A stretch of DNA of 64,000 nucleotides from Desulfobacca acetoxidans DSM 11109 (lineage in GTDB: Bacteria; Desulfobacterota; Desulfobaccia; Desulfobaccales; Desulfobaccaceae): positions 372,001-436,000 of the forward strand of contig NC_015388.1 in the NCBI RefSeq assembly GCF_000195295.1, given 5' to 3'. Under the pieces are notes generated by a model. That model was not told the DNA's origin, did not search any database, and saw nothing but the letters and a program-made list of their open reading frames with translations. Both the position numbers and the translations under genes were made by a program. Shown here piece by piece: positions 1 through 9,964 of this stretch. Positions within the stretch are counted from its first letter, which is position 1; each line of letters begins with the position of its first letter.

Positions 1-1
1 T

Positions 2-598
2 GCCCTGGAGAATCTTATTGCCGGTAATCAGCGTTTTTGCCAGAATATGCGAGCGCCGCGTGAATTTAGCATCCGGCGGGAAAAGTTAACCAAGGGTCAG
101 AAGCCCATGGCAGCAGTATTGGGTTGTTCCGATTCCCGAGTTTCGCCTGAGCTTCTTTTCGACATGAATCTCGGAGAAATTTTCGTGGTCCGCACCGCTG
201 GCCAGGTGCTGGATTCGGTTTCCCTGGCCAGCATCGAATACGCCGTAGAACATCTGGAGGTTCCTCTGCTGATGGTATTGGGACATGAACATTGCGGCGC
301 CGTCAATGCCGCCATCGCGCATGAGGGCCAGTTGCACGGGCGCGTCGGCCAATTGTTGGGTAAGATTACGCCTTCGATTGCCCAGGCGCGGGAACTCCAA
401 CCTGCTCCGGAGGATTTTGCCGAAACCGTGACTGATCTGAATATTTATGCCATCGCCCGGCAACTTTTTGACCAAAGTGATATTGTTCGACTCTTCGTTT
501 TAGATGGTAAGGTGCGCCTGGTTTTGGCCAAATATCTCCTCAATTCTGGGGAGGTAAAGATGCTTGAGGCCAATTACCGGCCGGCGGATAATCTTTAA
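2..598 (+). CDS. beta-class carbonic anhydrase, 5' end cut by window
   Basis: The frame is open from base 2, so the start codon lies upstream of the window; the ATG at 47 is internal. The enzyme interconverts CO2 and bicarbonate in the cytoplasm using a zinc ion. The family signatures are visible: CSDSRV near base 125 supplies the first Cys ligand and the Asp-Arg dyad, and HEHCGAV near base 290 supplies the His and second Cys ligands. The first visible residues ([12 protein letters not shown]) match the usual N-terminal helix, so little is missing. The stop lies 16 bases before glmM and the genes run in the same direction, so they may share a transcript. Bicarbonate supply would suit an organism with a Wood-Ljungdahl pathway, but that link is inference. 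Confidence 0.93.
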   Translation, partial: ALENLIAGNQRFCQNMRAPREFSIRREKLTKGQKPMAAVLGCSDSRVSPELLFDMNLGEIFVVRTAGQVLDSVSLASIEYAVEHLEVPLLMVLGHEHCGAVNAAIAHEGQLHGRVGQLLGKITPSIAQARELQPAPEDFAETVTDLNIYAIARQLFDQSDIVRLFVLDGKVRLVLAKYLLNSGEVKMLEANYRPADNL

Positions 599-614
599 GA
601 CAAGAGGAAACTGC

Positions 615-1973
615 ATGAGAAAATTATTCGGCACCGACGGCATTCGTGGGGTAGCCAACGAATACCCCATGACTGCCGACGTAGCCCTCAAACTTGGCAA
701 TGTTATCGCCTATGTAGTAAAGAACGGGGCGAGACGGCACCGCATCGTGGTGGGCAAAGACACGCGGCTCTCTGGTTATATCCTGGAATACGCCATAACC
801 GCTGGCATCTGCTCTATGGGGGTGGACGTCATGTTAGTTGGACCTATGCCAACCCCGGGCATTGCTTTTATCACCAGTTCGATGCGGGCCGATGCCGGCG
901 TCGTGATCTCTGCCTCCCATAACCCTTATCAAGACAACGGCATCAAGTTTTTCTCTCATGAGGGTCTTAAGCTGCCGGATGAGATGGAGGTTCGCATGGA
1001 GGAGTTGATGCTCAACCCGGAGTTGGGCAGCCACTGCCCCACGGCCACTGGTGTTGGCCAGGCCTTGCGGATAGATGATGCCTCCGGCCGCTATAACTCG
1101 TATTTAAAGAGCACCCTGCCAAAAAATCTGGACTTCAAAGGTTTCAAGATCGTCCTTGATTGCGCCCACGGCGCCGCATACAAAGTTGCCCCGGCGGTGT
1201 TGCAGGAACTGGGTGCCGAGGTCATTCCCTTCGGCGTCAGGCCCAATGGCAAGAACATCAACCGACAGTGCGGCTCCACCTATCCGGCGACCATTCAATC
1301 TCTGGTACGGCGGCACGATGCCGATATCGGCATCGCCCTGGACGGCGACGGCGACCGGGTGATCTGCGTCGACCATCAGGGCAACATCGTCGATGGTGAC
1401 CATATTATGGCTATCTGCAGTCATCACCTGCATGAGAAAGGCGACTTGCGCAAAAAAACCCTGGTGGCCACGGTGATGAGCAATATGGGGCTGGAGATTG
1501 CTCTCAAAAAGATGGGCTGCCGTTTGATCCGAACCCAGGTAGGCGACCGTTACGTCATCGAACGGATGCTCCAAGGCGGCTATAATTTGGGGGGTGAACA
1601 ATCAGGACACATTATCTTTTGGGACCACAGCACCACCGGCGACGGGACCCTGAGCGCCCTCCAACTGCTGGCCATTATGCATTCTACGGGCAGATCCTTG
1701 GCCGACCTGGCCAAGATTATGGAGGTCTATCCCCAAGCCCTGCTCAACGTTAGGGTGCGGGAGAAAAAAGACCTGAGCCAAATCCCACCTATATATCAGG
1801 GTATTCGCGCCGCTGAAGAAAAACTCGGCGATCGGGGGCGACTGCTTATCCGTTACTCCGGTACCGAAGCGAAGCTGCGGGTCATGTGCGAGGGGGAAGA
1901 CCCTGAGGAAGTGGAAGCCATTGCTCAGGAGATCGCCGATCTGATCGAAACTCATTTAGGGATTGAGGATTGA
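615..1973 (+). CDS. glmM: phosphoglucosamine mutase GlmM
   Basis: Converts glucosamine-6-phosphate to glucosamine-1-phosphate, the step that leads to UDP-GlcNAc for peptidoglycan and lipopolysaccharide. The protein is 452 residues, normal for the family. It opens with [10 protein letters not shown]. It has the phosphoserine loop ISASHNP at about residue 98, the Mg-binding DGDGDR at about residue 242, and the phosphate-binding [10 protein letters not shown] at about residue 412. I chose the ATG at 615 because AGAGG lies just upstream and the protein then begins exactly where family members do; the open frame extends back to 564 but that part overlaps the previous gene. The role is certain from the motifs. 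Confidence 0.97.
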   Translation: MRKLFGTDGIRGVANEYPMTADVALKLGNVIAYVVKNGARRHRIVVGKDTRLSGYILEYAITAGICSMGVDVMLVGPMPTPGIAFITSSMRADAGVVISASHNPYQDNGIKFFSHEGLKLPDEMEVRMEELMLNPELGSHCPTATGVGQALRIDDASGRYNSYLKSTLPKNLDFKGFKIVLDCAHGAAYKVAPAVLQELGAEVIPFGVRPNGKNINRQCGSTYPATIQSLVRRHDADIGIALDGDGDRVICVDHQGNIVDGDHIMAICSHHLHEKGDLRKKTLVATVMSNMGLEIALKKMGCRLIRTQVGDRYVIERMLQGGYNLGGEQSGHIIFWDHSTTGDGTLSALQLLAIMHSTGRSLADLAKIMEVYPQALLNVRVREKKDLSQIPPIYQGIRAAEEKLGDRGRLLIRYSGTEAKLRVMCEGEDPEEVEAIAQEIADLIETHLGIED

Positions 1974-2033
1974 GTTCAGTCGGCCGAGCCCCTTTTTTCC
2001 AATTCCAGAACGTTGCCGAGGGAGGTTTACACG

Positions 2034-2819
2034 GTGCTCATAGTCATGGACGTCGGCAATACCAATACGGTAATTGGTGTCTATCGCGATCATAAACTCA
2101 TCAGCGACTGGCGCATCCGCACTGAGAAAGAGACCACTGCGGACGAATACGGCGTATTGTTGCGCAATCTGTTCCAGTCCCAAAATCTGACCCTGCAACC
2201 GGGGATGGATCTGGCCATCTCCTGCGTCGTACCCCCGATGATCAATACCTTGGAGAAATTCTCCCGCCGTTACCTGCAGGTCAAGCCCCTCATGGTAGGA
2301 CCGGGCATCAAGACCGGCATGCCCATTTATTATGATAATCCCAAGGAGGTAGGGGCCGACCGCATCGTCAACGCCGTGGCCGCCTATGAACAGGTCAAAG
2401 CCGCGGCCATCGTCGTAGATTTCGGTACAGCCACTACTTTCGACGTCGTCTCTACCCTGGGCGAATATCTGGGCGGCCTTATTGCTCCGGGCGTCATGAT
2501 TTCCTGCGAGGCATTGTTTCAGCGGGCTTCCAAACTCCCCCGGGTGGAAATCTTTAGTAAACCGAAGCACGTCATCGCCAAAGATACTATCAGCAGTATG
2601 AATGCCGGCATCATTTACGGTTACGCCGGTCTCGTGGACGGCATCGTGCGCCGCATCAAAGAGGCGCTGGCGGAACCGGTAAAGGTTATTGCTACCGGCG
2701 GTCTCGCCTGTCTCATCGCCTCTGAAGCCCAGAGCATTGATCTGGTGGATGAATATCTCACCCTGGAGGGACTGCGGATTATTTATTACCGAAACCGCGG
2801 GAGGAAGGAAGGTGGTTGA
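2034..2819 (+). CDS. coaX: type III pantothenate kinase CoaX
   Basis: Phosphorylates pantothenate, the first step of coenzyme A synthesis, in the cytoplasm. The sequence has the ASKHA-type phosphate loop [12 protein letters not shown] at the N terminus, [12 protein letters not shown] near residue 105 and [11 protein letters not shown] near residue 130, all typical of CoaX. The GTG at 2034 is preferred: GGAGG at 2021-2025 sits at good distance and the protein then starts with [10 protein letters not shown]; an upstream TTG at 2013 would add seven unlikely residues. The length is 261 residues. It follows glmM by 60 bases on the same strand and ends 47 bases before the convergent livF stop. Confidence 0.95.
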   Translation: MLIVMDVGNTNTVIGVYRDHKLISDWRIRTEKETTADEYGVLLRNLFQSQNLTLQPGMDLAISCVVPPMINTLEKFSRRYLQVKPLMVGPGIKTGMPIYYDNPKEVGADRIVNAVAAYEQVKAAAIVVDFGTATTFDVVSTLGEYLGGLIAPGVMISCEALFQRASKLPRVEIFSKPKHVIAKDTISSMNAGIIYGYAGLVDGIVRRIKEALAEPVKVIATGGLACLIASEAQSIDLVDEYLTLEGLRIIYYRNRGRKEGG

Positions 2820-2866
2820 ACGATACAGCCGGATGCCGGTGCCGGTGCAAGCCAAACGGTCGCTTT

Positions 2867-3577
2867 TCAATGCCCGAGGTAGGCTTTTTGCACCAGCGGA
2901 TTGCCCAAGAGCTGACGGCTGTCGCCGGATAGAATGATCTCCCCGGTTTCAAGCACATAACCGCGATGGGCAATTTTTAGGGACATATAAGCGTTTTGCT
3001 CTACGAGAAGTATGGTAGTCCCTTGGCGATTGATCTCGCTGATGATCTTGAAGATTTCTTTGACCAGGAAAGGCGCCAGCCCCATGGAAGGTTCATCCAG
3101 AAGCAGGAGCTGGCCGCGGCGCATCAGGGCGCGACCGACGGCAAGCATCTGCTGCTCGCCCCCTGACAGGGTGCCTCCCCATTGGCAGCGGCGCTCCGCC
3201 AGGCGAGGGAAAAGGGTGAGGACCCGGTCCAGATCCGAGGCGACCTGGTTGTCCCGGCGGCCGTAGGCGGCCAGACGCAGGTTTTCGAGCACCGTCAGGT
3301 TCCCGAAGACGCCCCGGCCCTCGGGAACATGGGCGATGCCGTTCTGGGCAATCTGATGCGCCGACCACTTGCTTAGGTCCTGGCCAGCAAAGTACCTGCC
3401 GCCGCTGGTTATGGGCTGCAAACCGGAGATGGCCCGCAAAATGGTTGATTTACCGGCACCATTAGCCCCGATCAGGGTGACAATTTCTCCCGAAGCAATG
3501 GAAAAAGAAACCCCTCGTACAGCCTGGATATGGTCATAGGCCACCCAGAGGTCGTCGATTTCCAGCAGCATGGTCAC
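2867..3577 (-). CDS. livF: branched-chain amino-acid ABC transporter ATPase LivF
   Basis: One of the two ATPases that drive uptake of leucine, isoleucine, valine or related compounds through the LivH-LivM channel. The Walker A motif GANGAGKST, the signature LSGGEQQM and the Walker B stretch LLLLDEPSMGLAP are all present. The short 236-residue length and the C-terminal GNPLVQKAYLGH are typical of LivF rather than LivG. The gene begins only 3 bases after the livG stop, so the two are translationally linked. Substrate assignment rests on family membership; some Desulfobacterota use these transporters for other small organic molecules. Confidence 0.93.
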   Translation of the reverse strand: MTMLLEIDDLWVAYDHIQAVRGVSFSIASGEIVTLIGANGAGKSTILRAISGLQPITSGGRYFAGQDLSKWSAHQIAQNGIAHVPEGRGVFGNLTVLENLRLAAYGRRDNQVASDLDRVLTLFPRLAERRCQWGGTLSGGEQQMLAVGRALMRRGQLLLLDEPSMGLAPFLVKEIFKIISEINRQGTTILLVEQNAYMSLKIAHRGYVLETGEIILSGDSRQLLGNPLVQKAYLGH

Positions 3578-3580
3578 GCT

Positions 3581-4345
3581 TCATTTCTCCTTTCCCAGGT
3601 AGGCTTCCAAAACTTTGGGATGGGTCTGGGCCTCTTGCGGGGGGCCGACAAAGATCGTGTCGCCAAAATCCAACACGAGTACCTGCTGACACAGATTCAG
3701 GACCACGCCCATGTGATGTTCTATAAGCAGGATAGTGAGCTCGAATTCGCGCCACAGCTTCCGCAGCAGTTCTATCAGGGCAACGGTCTCCGCCTGGTTC
3801 ATTCCTGCCGCCGGTTCGTCCAACAGCAGCAGTTTGGGCCGGCTGATCAGGGCCCGCGCCATTTCCAACCGACGCTGCTCGCCATACGGCAGTTGCCGAG
3901 CCGGGGTCTGGGCATAGCGCGCTAGGCCAAAGCGTTCCAGCATTTCCATGGCTTGAACGATAAATTGACGCTCCTGGCGGTTGAAGGCTGGCGTCCGGCC
4001 GATGGTTTGGAGGAAAGAGTAAGGATATTGGGCCGAGGCCCCCAGCCGGACGTTGTCCAAGACACTCAAGTCTTTAAAAAGACGGATATTCTGAAACGTG
4101 CGCCCCATGCCCGCGGCCATGATGCGGTAGCCGGGCCAACCGGTGATCTCCCGCCCGGCAAAGCAGATACGTCCCGTTGTGGGGGGGTAGACCCCGGTAA
4201 TAAGGTTGAAGATGGTGGTTTTACCGGCGCCGTTGGGACCGATGAGTCCCATTAGACCGCCATTTTCTAGATAAAGGGAAAAGTCGGCTACCGCCTGCAG
4301 GCCGCCGAATCGGTGAGAGAGTTCGGTGATCTCTAAAAGTGGCAC
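3581..4345 (-). CDS. livG: branched-chain amino-acid ABC transporter ATPase LivG
   Basis: Partner ATPase of LivF, 254 residues. Walker A is GPNGAGKTT, the signature region is LPYGEQRRLEMARAL, and Walker B is LLLLDEPAAGMN, the form typical of LivG. The extended FNLITGVYPPTTGRI region and the C-terminal HPKVLEAYLGKE are also family features. It lies between livM (82-base gap) and livF (3-base gap) on the minus strand. The 82-base livM-livG gap contains no visible gene. Confidence 0.93.
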   Translation of the reverse strand: MPLLEITELSHRFGGLQAVADFSLYLENGGLMGLIGPNGAGKTTIFNLITGVYPPTTGRICFAGREITGWPGYRIMAAGMGRTFQNIRLFKDLSVLDNVRLGASAQYPYSFLQTIGRTPAFNRQERQFIVQAMEMLERFGLARYAQTPARQLPYGEQRRLEMARALISRPKLLLLDEPAAGMNQAETVALIELLRKLWREFELTILLIEHHMGVVLNLCQQVLVLDFGDTIFVGPPQEAQTHPKVLEAYLGKEK

Positions 4346-4427
4346 GTGGCAACCCGATTTTTTAACCCGAGTAAGAAATTGATTGACTCGCTGCCATCCC
4401 TAAAGGCGGTCCGGCAACCGGCCCGAA

Positions 4428-5369
4428 TCATCCCTGCTCTGCTGCCGGCCTGATCCACTTTGACTCCTTGAGTCCCATGATCCCGGTAGGCCGAAAAATC
4501 ATGAGCAACACCAACAACAACGGCCCCAACACCCAACGCCATAATTCCAATGGCCGGAGCACCTCCATGAGTAGGGTGTAGAGAGCGGCACCCAACACCG
4601 ATCCGGTTAGAGAACCAACACCTCCTAAATACACCATGACCAACATATCAGTAGATTTAAGAATAGAGAAACTACGGGGATTGATAAACTGCAACAGGTG
4701 GGCATATAACCCACCGGCCACCCCGGCGAAAAAGGCGGATAAACAGAAGGCATAGATCTTCAGACGCGGCGTATTGACGCCGACCAGATTGGCGGCCAGT
4801 TCATCCTCCCGGATGGCCAACACACCTCGGCCGAAATTGGAATAAATAAAATTCCGCAGCACCAAAAGAGTAATCAATACCCAAAAAACCACCCAGGTTA
4901 GATCGGTGAGCCGGGCCATACCCAGATAGCCCCGGGGTCCCCCGACGGCGTCGATATTCTCCAGGACGCTCTTGACTATCATATTAAAGGCCAGGGTGAC
5001 GATGGCCAGATAATCCCCACGGGTACGAAATGAAGGGAAGGCGATGACCAGCCCCGCCAAAGCGGCGGCTAGGCCACCGATGACCAAGACCAACGGGAAG
5101 ATGAGCGGCCCCCAGGCGGTGGGAAACACCGCCACCGTCAGCAATGAGGCTACATAAGCCCCGATGGCCATGAATCCGGCGTGGCCTACCGAAAACTCTC
5201 CCATATAACCATTCACCAGGTTGAGGCTGAGAGTGAGAATAATATTGATTCCTACATACATCAAAACCTGCTGAATATAAAGGTTGAGCAAAGTTCCCGC
5301 CGACAAGATCCAGGCCAGGAGGATCAGCGCCAAGGAAAGGAGGAATAGTTTCAAGGGCGTGGGTTTCAT
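4428..5369 (-). CDS. livM: branched-chain amino-acid ABC permease LivM
   Basis: Membrane-spanning permease of the Liv transporter, 313 residues with about eight to ten hydrophobic segments. Family features include NLVNGYMGEFSVGHAGFMAIGAY near residue 50, the FRTRGDYLAIVTLAFN stretch near residue 115, and GGVGSLTGSVLGAAL near residue 250. Its normal upstream neighbour livH is not adjacent: livH ends at 11661, and the intervening 6.3 kb carries the hdrA-metF genes on the opposite strand. The livMGF half therefore needs its own promoter; I see only weak candidates in the AT-rich bases 5400-5450. Confidence 0.93.
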   Translation of the reverse strand: MKPTPLKLFLLSLALILLAWILSAGTLLNLYIQQVLMYVGINIILTLSLNLVNGYMGEFSVGHAGFMAIGAYVASLLTVAVFPTAWGPLIFPLVLVIGGLAAALAGLVIAFPSFRTRGDYLAIVTLAFNMIVKSVLENIDAVGGPRGYLGMARLTDLTWVVFWVLITLLVLRNFIYSNFGRGVLAIREDELAANLVGVNTPRLKIYAFCLSAFFAGVAGGLYAHLLQFINPRSFSILKSTDMLVMVYLGGVGSLTGSVLGAALYTLLMEVLRPLELWRWVLGPLLLVLLMIFRPTGIMGLKESKWIRPAAEQG

Positions 5370-5520
5370 ATGGTAAAGTCGGAAGTTTCGTCTTTTGAAT
5401 AGCTATACTATCTTGACACAAGAGATAGATAATAAGCAAATATAACATCTCTCCAATTGACTGACCCCCATCTGGTTGGAAGTTGACCGCTCCCCATAAG
5501 GCAAATTACCTTTACTTTTA

Positions 5521-5620
5521 TAAAAACAGTGGGCAGTGGGCAGTGAGCAGGAAAAAAATTATTGTGAGCAGCCGCCACGGTTCTGTTTTTATATTTCGTT
5601 GTGATCATCAGAACATGACA
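5521..5620 (+). repeat. dispersed intergenic repeat, copy A
   Basis: First of three related copies in this window (the others are 14841-14933, reversed, and 61825-61927). The shared landmarks are AACAGTGGGCAG, GTGAGCAG, an A-rich stretch, ATTATTGT, CCGCCACGG, TTCGTTGTG and CAGAACATGA, in the same order. Copy A has diverged most near its right end. All copies lie between genes. The 5' part contains GGGCAGT tandem units. Confidence 0.75.
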
Positions 5621-6317
5621 ACTTATAAAAAAGAGAGGGAATCCGATGGCTTTTCACCGTCTTTCCATCTCAATGGAGGATTTTGACGTCAAAAATCTCT
5701 TGCGTATTTTCGAACAGATGATACATAATAGCTTGAGCATTTTATCACTTGACAGTGTAAAAGACAATTTTAATCATTTTTGCGCAGTTACTCATGGACG
5801 CTTGGCCTATTGAGAGAGAACGCACAGCAAGGTTAAGGTAAGGTTTAACGTGGCGGATATCGAACGGCCTTTGAATGAGACACTGGAGTAACAACCGGAT
5901 ACCGCTTGTTTTCAGACTTTGAATAGAGAACCAGGAATGTATCAATGACGTATACTTAATCTTTACCGTTGTCGACTCACGGCCAGGCCGGCAGGCAGGC
6001 AGGCAAGGCGAAGGCGGACAAAGAAAAAGGAGGTCTATGCATCTTCATACATGCAGATTGTCAGGTAGTTGTGCGGTTCTGGTTGAGCCAACGCCGGCTC
6101 AAGGTGTGGATTCTCCTCAGCGTCTAGCCAATACCCACCGGTCATGGGTGACGGTGTAGTCGAAGGGAGAGACCACACTTAATGCAAGCCCCCAATCCGG
6201 AGCGGAAATAGACATCCCCCGGTTATTTTGAAGGCGGGGAAAGGTTTGCAGCCGGCATCAGATGGGGAAAGACGGTAAGATAAAGAACTGCCTCAACATT
6301 GGAAGAACTCCCCCTAG

Positions 6318-6338
6318 GGGCGCCAGGCCCTGGCGCCC
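6318..6338. repeat. perfect palindrome upstream of hdrA
   Basis: GGGCGCCAGG and CCTGGCGCCC flank a single C, so 20 of 21 bases pair. A second palindrome, CCCCTAGGGG, abuts it at 6311-6320. There is no T-run after it, so a plain terminator is unlikely; it may be a strong RNA hairpin, a protein site or a repeat element. Confidence 0.5.
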
Positions 6339-6389
6339 GGACGGTGGCGCCGGTTTTCGGCAATGATCGAACTGCGCCAGCCTTTGACA

Positions 6390-6413
6390 CCGGATTTCAC
6401 TTCAACAATCCGG
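6390..6413. promoter_or_regulatory. inverted repeat 39 bp before hdrA start
   Basis: CCGGATT and AATCCGG, seven-base arms separated by ten bases, lie just downstream of a TTGACA at 6384-6389. No good -10 box follows at 17 bases. The position suits an operator controlling hdrA-mvhD-metV-metF, but this is inference only. Confidence 0.35.
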
Positions 6414-6451
6414 ATTTACGACAAGAACCTTACAAGTAAGATCGGGTACAG

Positions 6452-9400
6452 ATGCAAGAAAAGAAAAGAACGAGCAACAAGGTGCTAGTGGTCGGAGGAG
6501 GTATAGGCGGCATCAAAGCCTCACTGGATCTGGCGGAAGCCAACCGTGAGGTCGTTTTGATCGATAAGGCCTTCTCCATAGGCGGGATATCGATTCAACT
6601 TGACCGAACCTTTCCCACCAACAACTGCGATTTTTGCACCCTGTCTCCCCATCTCGCCGAAAGCGGTCGCCAGCTACACATTGATCTTATGACCGCGACC
6701 CAGTTGACGAATCTGGAAGGGGAGGCAGGCCGTTTCAAAGCCACCCTCACGACAGCACCCCGATACATTGATACTGAAAAGTGTACGGCCTGCGGTGAGT
6801 GCTACCGGAAATTTCCTGAGTGTGTACGATTTACCCCTGGTTTGGACCATCGGGCTCCGACCTGCATGCGCTATCCCAAGACTACACCAGATGCCTTTTC
6901 CATTGATATGGAGAAGTGTACGAACAAAGATGAGTTGGTCAAGGTCTGCCCAGCCGGAGCGATCATCCTGGACGATGGCCCTAAAACCCAGGAAATTGAA
7001 GTTGGTTCGGTGATTCTGGCATTAGGCGCCGAGGTCTATGTTCCCAGCGATCTAGGCGGGTATGGCTATGGAATCTATCCCAACGTTGTCACCAACCTGG
7101 AATATGAGCGGATTCTGTCCGCCTTCGGCCCGACCAAAGGCGAATTGCTCCGCCCCTCGGACGGTAAGAAACCCCAGAAAATTGCCTGGATCCAATGTAT
7201 CGGGTCTCGCGGGATGCAGAAAAACGCTGTTCCTTATTGTTCGAGCGCCTGTTGTATGTATGCCTTGAAGGAGGCGATCGTTACCAAAGAGCGCTTCCAG
7301 AATGACATCGAGACAACCATCTTTTATATGGATATGCGGACCTTTGGCAAGGATTACGAACTCTACCTGCAGAGGGCCAAAAATGATTTAGGCATCCGCC
7401 TGGTACGTTGCCGCCCGCATTCCCTCCAGCCGGTTGAGGAGGAATGTCAGTATACCGGAGAGATTGAAATCCGCTATCTCTCCGATACGGATTCCAAGTT
7501 GGTGGTGGAAAACTATGACCTGGTAGTCCTTACCACCGGTTTCCGGATTGCACCGGAGGTGAAGGAACTGGGCCAGCAGCTTGGCATCGATCTGAACGAA
7601 TACGGCTATGCCCAAACCGGCGGGTTTGATCCAGTGGCCACGAGCCGGCCGGGGATTTATGTTTGCGGCATTTTTCAGAGTCCCAAGGATATCCCGGGGA
7701 CCTTGGTGGAAGCCAGTGCCGCAAGTCTCAAGGCGGCCGGGGATCTTACGCCGCTTCGTACCACTTCCGACTGGCAGGCGGAGCTGCCTCCTGAGCGCGA
7801 CGTTTCGGGGGAAAGCCTGAAGATCGGGGTTTTTGTCTGCGATTGCGGCTTCAATATCGGAAGCGTGGTTGATGTCAATGAGATTGTGCAACAGGCTGCC
7901 AAGCTGTCGGATGTGGTCGTTTCCGAGGTAATAGGTCAAGGCTGCAGCCGGGAATCTCTGGAGCGTATCCAGCAGGTTATAAAAGATAAAGGCCTCAACC
8001 GGGTTGTGGTCGGCGCCTGTTCGCCCAGAACACATGAACCCATCTTTCAGGACACGATCCGCAAGGCGGGTCTGAACAAATACCTTGTGGAGATTGTCAA
8101 CCTCAGGGATCAAGATACTTGGGTGCATGCCGACCGTCCCAAGGACGCCACCCAAAAAGCGCACGAATTGATGCGAATGGGCGTCTCAGCGGTACGTTTT
8201 TCCCGCCCCTTGCAGGAATACACCCTGCCGATGAACAAAGACGTCCTGGTGGTCGGCGGCGGCGTCTCGGGTATGACAGCGGCGCTGAGTCTGGCGGACA
8301 TGGGCTATAAGGTTCACCTGGTAGAGCGCTCTGCGGAGCTCGGCGGCGTAGCCAAAACCCTTCGCAAAACTATAGAAGGGGACGACGTCCGGGCCTTTAT
8401 GAGCGATCTCATCAAGAGAACCGAACAGCACCGCGGCATCCAGGTTCTTAAACAGGCGACGGTGGTGGATCATTCTGGTGTAGCTGGAATGTTTAAGACA
8501 GGGATTCAGGTTGGACCCGAAAAGGCCTATAAGGAGATCGAGCACGGAGTGGGCATCCTGGCTACAGGCGCCATCCCAAACCGGCCGAAGGAATACCTGT
8601 TAGGTCAAAGCAAGGCCGTCGTGACACAACTCGATCTGCAGGACGTCCTGGCGGAGACCCCGGAAGTGGCCAAAAGTTGGCGCAACGTCGTCATGATTCA
8701 GTGCGTCGGCTCTCGCGTGCCGGAAAATCCGAACTGCTCGCGCATCTGCTGCCAGGCGGCGGTCAAGAACGCCCTCAGGCTGCGTGAACTCAACCCAGAA
8801 CTGCCGATTATGATTCTCTATCGCGATATGCGCACCTATGGTTTCCATGAGGACTATTATCGGAAGGCGCGCGAACAGGGCGTTCTTTTCGCAACCTATA
8901 AATTGGAAGACAAACCCGTAGCGACCCCTGACGGCGACCAGGTCACGGTTGTTTTTACAGACCCTATACTGGGGCAAAAAGTGCAGGTGAAGGCCGATTG
9001 TCTGGCGTTGAGCACCGGGTTTATGGCTGACAAGGAGACCACGACTAGTCTGGGCCGGATATTTAATCTTCCCGGTACTTCAGATGGCTATTTTCTCGAA
9101 GAGCATGTCAAGCTAAGACCGATTGATCTGCCAAATCCGGGCTTCTTTGTGGCTGGAACAGCTCATTCGCCTAAACTTGTCTGTGAGAGTATCGCTCAGG
9201 CTCAGGCTGCGGCAGGACGGGCGATGACCTTCCTGGCCGGTGATACGATCAACCTGCCGGCCGCCGTGGCTCAGGTAGACGGGGAGATTTGCGCCGCCTG
9301 TCTCATCTGCGTACGGGCCTGCCCCTTCGACGTGCCGTTTATCAATGATAAGGGCTATTCGGAGATCGATCCGGCCAAATGCCACGGATGTGGTGTTTGT

Positions 9401-9496
9401 GCCGCGGAATGCCCGGCCAAAGCGATTCAGCTCATGCAATTTGAGGATGACCAGATTGCGGCGAAATTGGACGGTCTTCTGGAAAGGATGTGCTGA
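6452..9496 (+). CDS. hdrA: HdrA-family flavin/iron-sulfur subunit (long, two-module form)
   Basis: A 1014-residue relative of heterodisulfide reductase subunit A, the FAD-containing hub of flavin-based electron-bifurcating complexes. Two modules are visible. Residues 1-450 hold a dinucleotide fold (VLVVGGGIGGIKASLDLA), a Cys-rich stretch starting CTACGECYRKFPEC and an IQCIGSR...CSSACCMYA motif. Residues 455-1014 form a second, canonical HdrA with a C-D-C-G-F-N-I start, another FAD fold (VLVVGGGVSGMTAALSLA) near residue 597, IQCVGSR...CSRICCQAA, and two [4Fe-4S] motifs at about 947-990 (CAACLICVRACP and CHGCGVCAAECP). There is no strong ribosome site before the ATG. It overlaps mvhD by one base. 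HdrB and HdrC are not encoded here. Confidence 0.93.
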   Translation: MQEKKRTSNKVLVVGGGIGGIKASLDLAEANREVVLIDKAFSIGGISIQLDRTFPTNNCDFCTLSPHLAESGRQLHIDLMTATQLTNLEGEAGRFKATLTTAPRYIDTEKCTACGECYRKFPECVRFTPGLDHRAPTCMRYPKTTPDAFSIDMEKCTNKDELVKVCPAGAIILDDGPKTQEIEVGSVILALGAEVYVPSDLGGYGYGIYPNVVTNLEYERILSAFGPTKGELLRPSDGKKPQKIAWIQCIGSRGMQKNAVPYCSSACCMYALKEAIVTKERFQNDIETTIFYMDMRTFGKDYELYLQRAKNDLGIRLVRCRPHSLQPVEEECQYTGEIEIRYLSDTDSKLVVENYDLVVLTTGFRIAPEVKELGQQLGIDLNEYGYAQTGGFDPVATSRPGIYVCGIFQSPKDIPGTLVEASAASLKAAGDLTPLRTTSDWQAELPPERDVSGESLKIGVFVCDCGFNIGSVVDVNEIVQQAAKLSDVVVSEVIGQGCSRESLERIQQVIKDKGLNRVVVGACSPRTHEPIFQDTIRKAGLNKYLVEIVNLRDQDTWVHADRPKDATQKAHELMRMGVSAVRFSRPLQEYTLPMNKDVLVVGGGVSGMTAALSLADMGYKVHLVERSAELGGVAKTLRKTIEGDDVRAFMSDLIKRTEQHRGIQVLKQATVVDHSGVAGMFKTGIQVGPEKAYKEIEHGVGILATGAIPNRPKEYLLGQSKAVVTQLDLQDVLAETPEVAKSWRNVVMIQCVGSRVPENPNCSRICCQAAVKNALRLRELNPELPIMILYRDMRTYGFHEDYYRKAREQGVLFATYKLEDKPVATPDGDQVTVVFTDPILGQKVQVKADCLALSTGFMADKETTTSLGRIFNLPGTSDGYFLEEHVKLRPIDLPNPGFFVAGTAHSPKLVCESIAQAQAAAGRAMTFLAGDTINLPAAVAQVDGEICAACLICVRACPFDVPFINDKGYSEIDPAKCHGCGVCAAECPAKAIQLMQFEDDQIAAKLDGLLERMC

Positions 9497-9918
9497 TGGA
9501 GAACTTTGAACCTGTAATTGTTGCTTTTTGTTGCCATTATTGCGCCTATACCGCCGCGGACATGGCGGGTAGTATGAGGATCTCGTATCCGCCTAACGTC
9601 AAAATCATTCGAGTTCCCTGTTCCGGCAAGGTCGATGTCATTCACCTGATGAAGGCCATCGAAAAAGGCGCCGACGGGGTGTATATTGCCGGCTGTTTAG
9701 AGGGAGACTGCCATTTTAGGAACGGCAACGTGAAGGCTAAGCGGCGTCTAGCCCATGTCAGAAAAATCTTGGATGATATCGGCATCGGCGGCGAGCGCGT
9801 CGAAATGTTCGAGATGTCGGCGGGCATGGGTGATCGTTTTGCTCAGGTTGCCACTGATTTTACTGAAAAGATCAGGAAACTCGGACCCAATCCCGCCAAA
9901 GTGGCGCGTGCGGCATAA
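9496..9918 (+). CDS. mvhD: MvhD-type hydrogenase iron-sulfur (delta) subunit
   Basis: A 140-residue [2Fe-2S] protein of the MvhD/FrhD family, which passes electrons to HdrA. Conserved cysteines sit in FCCHYCAYTAAD near residue 11, in RVPCSGKVD near residue 40, and in GCLEGDCHFRNGN near residue 65. The ATG at 9496 shares its A with the hdrA stop (TGATG), so the two proteins are translationally coupled; a GTG at 9490 is an alternative start. No MvhA/MvhG hydrogenase genes are in the window, so the protein probably serves the HdrA-Met complex rather than a hydrogenase. Confidence 0.93.
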   Translation: MENFEPVIVAFCCHYCAYTAADMAGSMRISYPPNVKIIRVPCSGKVDVIHLMKAIEKGADGVYIAGCLEGDCHFRNGNVKAKRRLAHVRKILDDIGIGGERVEMFEMSAGMGDRFAQVATDFTEKIRKLGPNPAKVARAA

Positions 9919-9964
9919 CACCTGGCTGCAGGCTGACCCAGAAGGAAAAGGAGAGTAAGCAAAC

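Larger units (their letters stand above)
5370..6451. other. gene-poor spacer between livM and hdrA
   Basis: More than 1 kb with no convincing gene. It holds, in order: an AT-rich stretch after livM; a copy of the dispersed 100-bp repeat (5521-5620); a GGCA tandem run at about 5989-6005; a good AGGAGG at 6028 followed three bases later by a 40-codon open frame (6037-6159) whose product resembles nothing I know; a perfect 10-bp-arm palindrome at 6318-6338; and an inverted repeat at 6390-6413 just before hdrA. The region 6040-6300 is GC-rich and looks as if it could fold, so a leader RNA or a decayed mobile element is possible. I could not match it to a riboswitch. Confidence 0.5.

Noticed and set aside
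1956-2870. 304-codon minus-strand open frame opposite coaX
   Set aside because: Overlaps coaX fully; the product has no family features.
6037-6159. 40-codon frame with AGGAGG in the spacer before hdrA
   Set aside because: The ribosome site is too close (3 bases) and the product is not recognisable; kept only as a note in the spacer entry.
7388-8164. 258-codon minus-strand open frame opposite hdrA
   Set aside because: Antisense shadow of hdrA with no domain.
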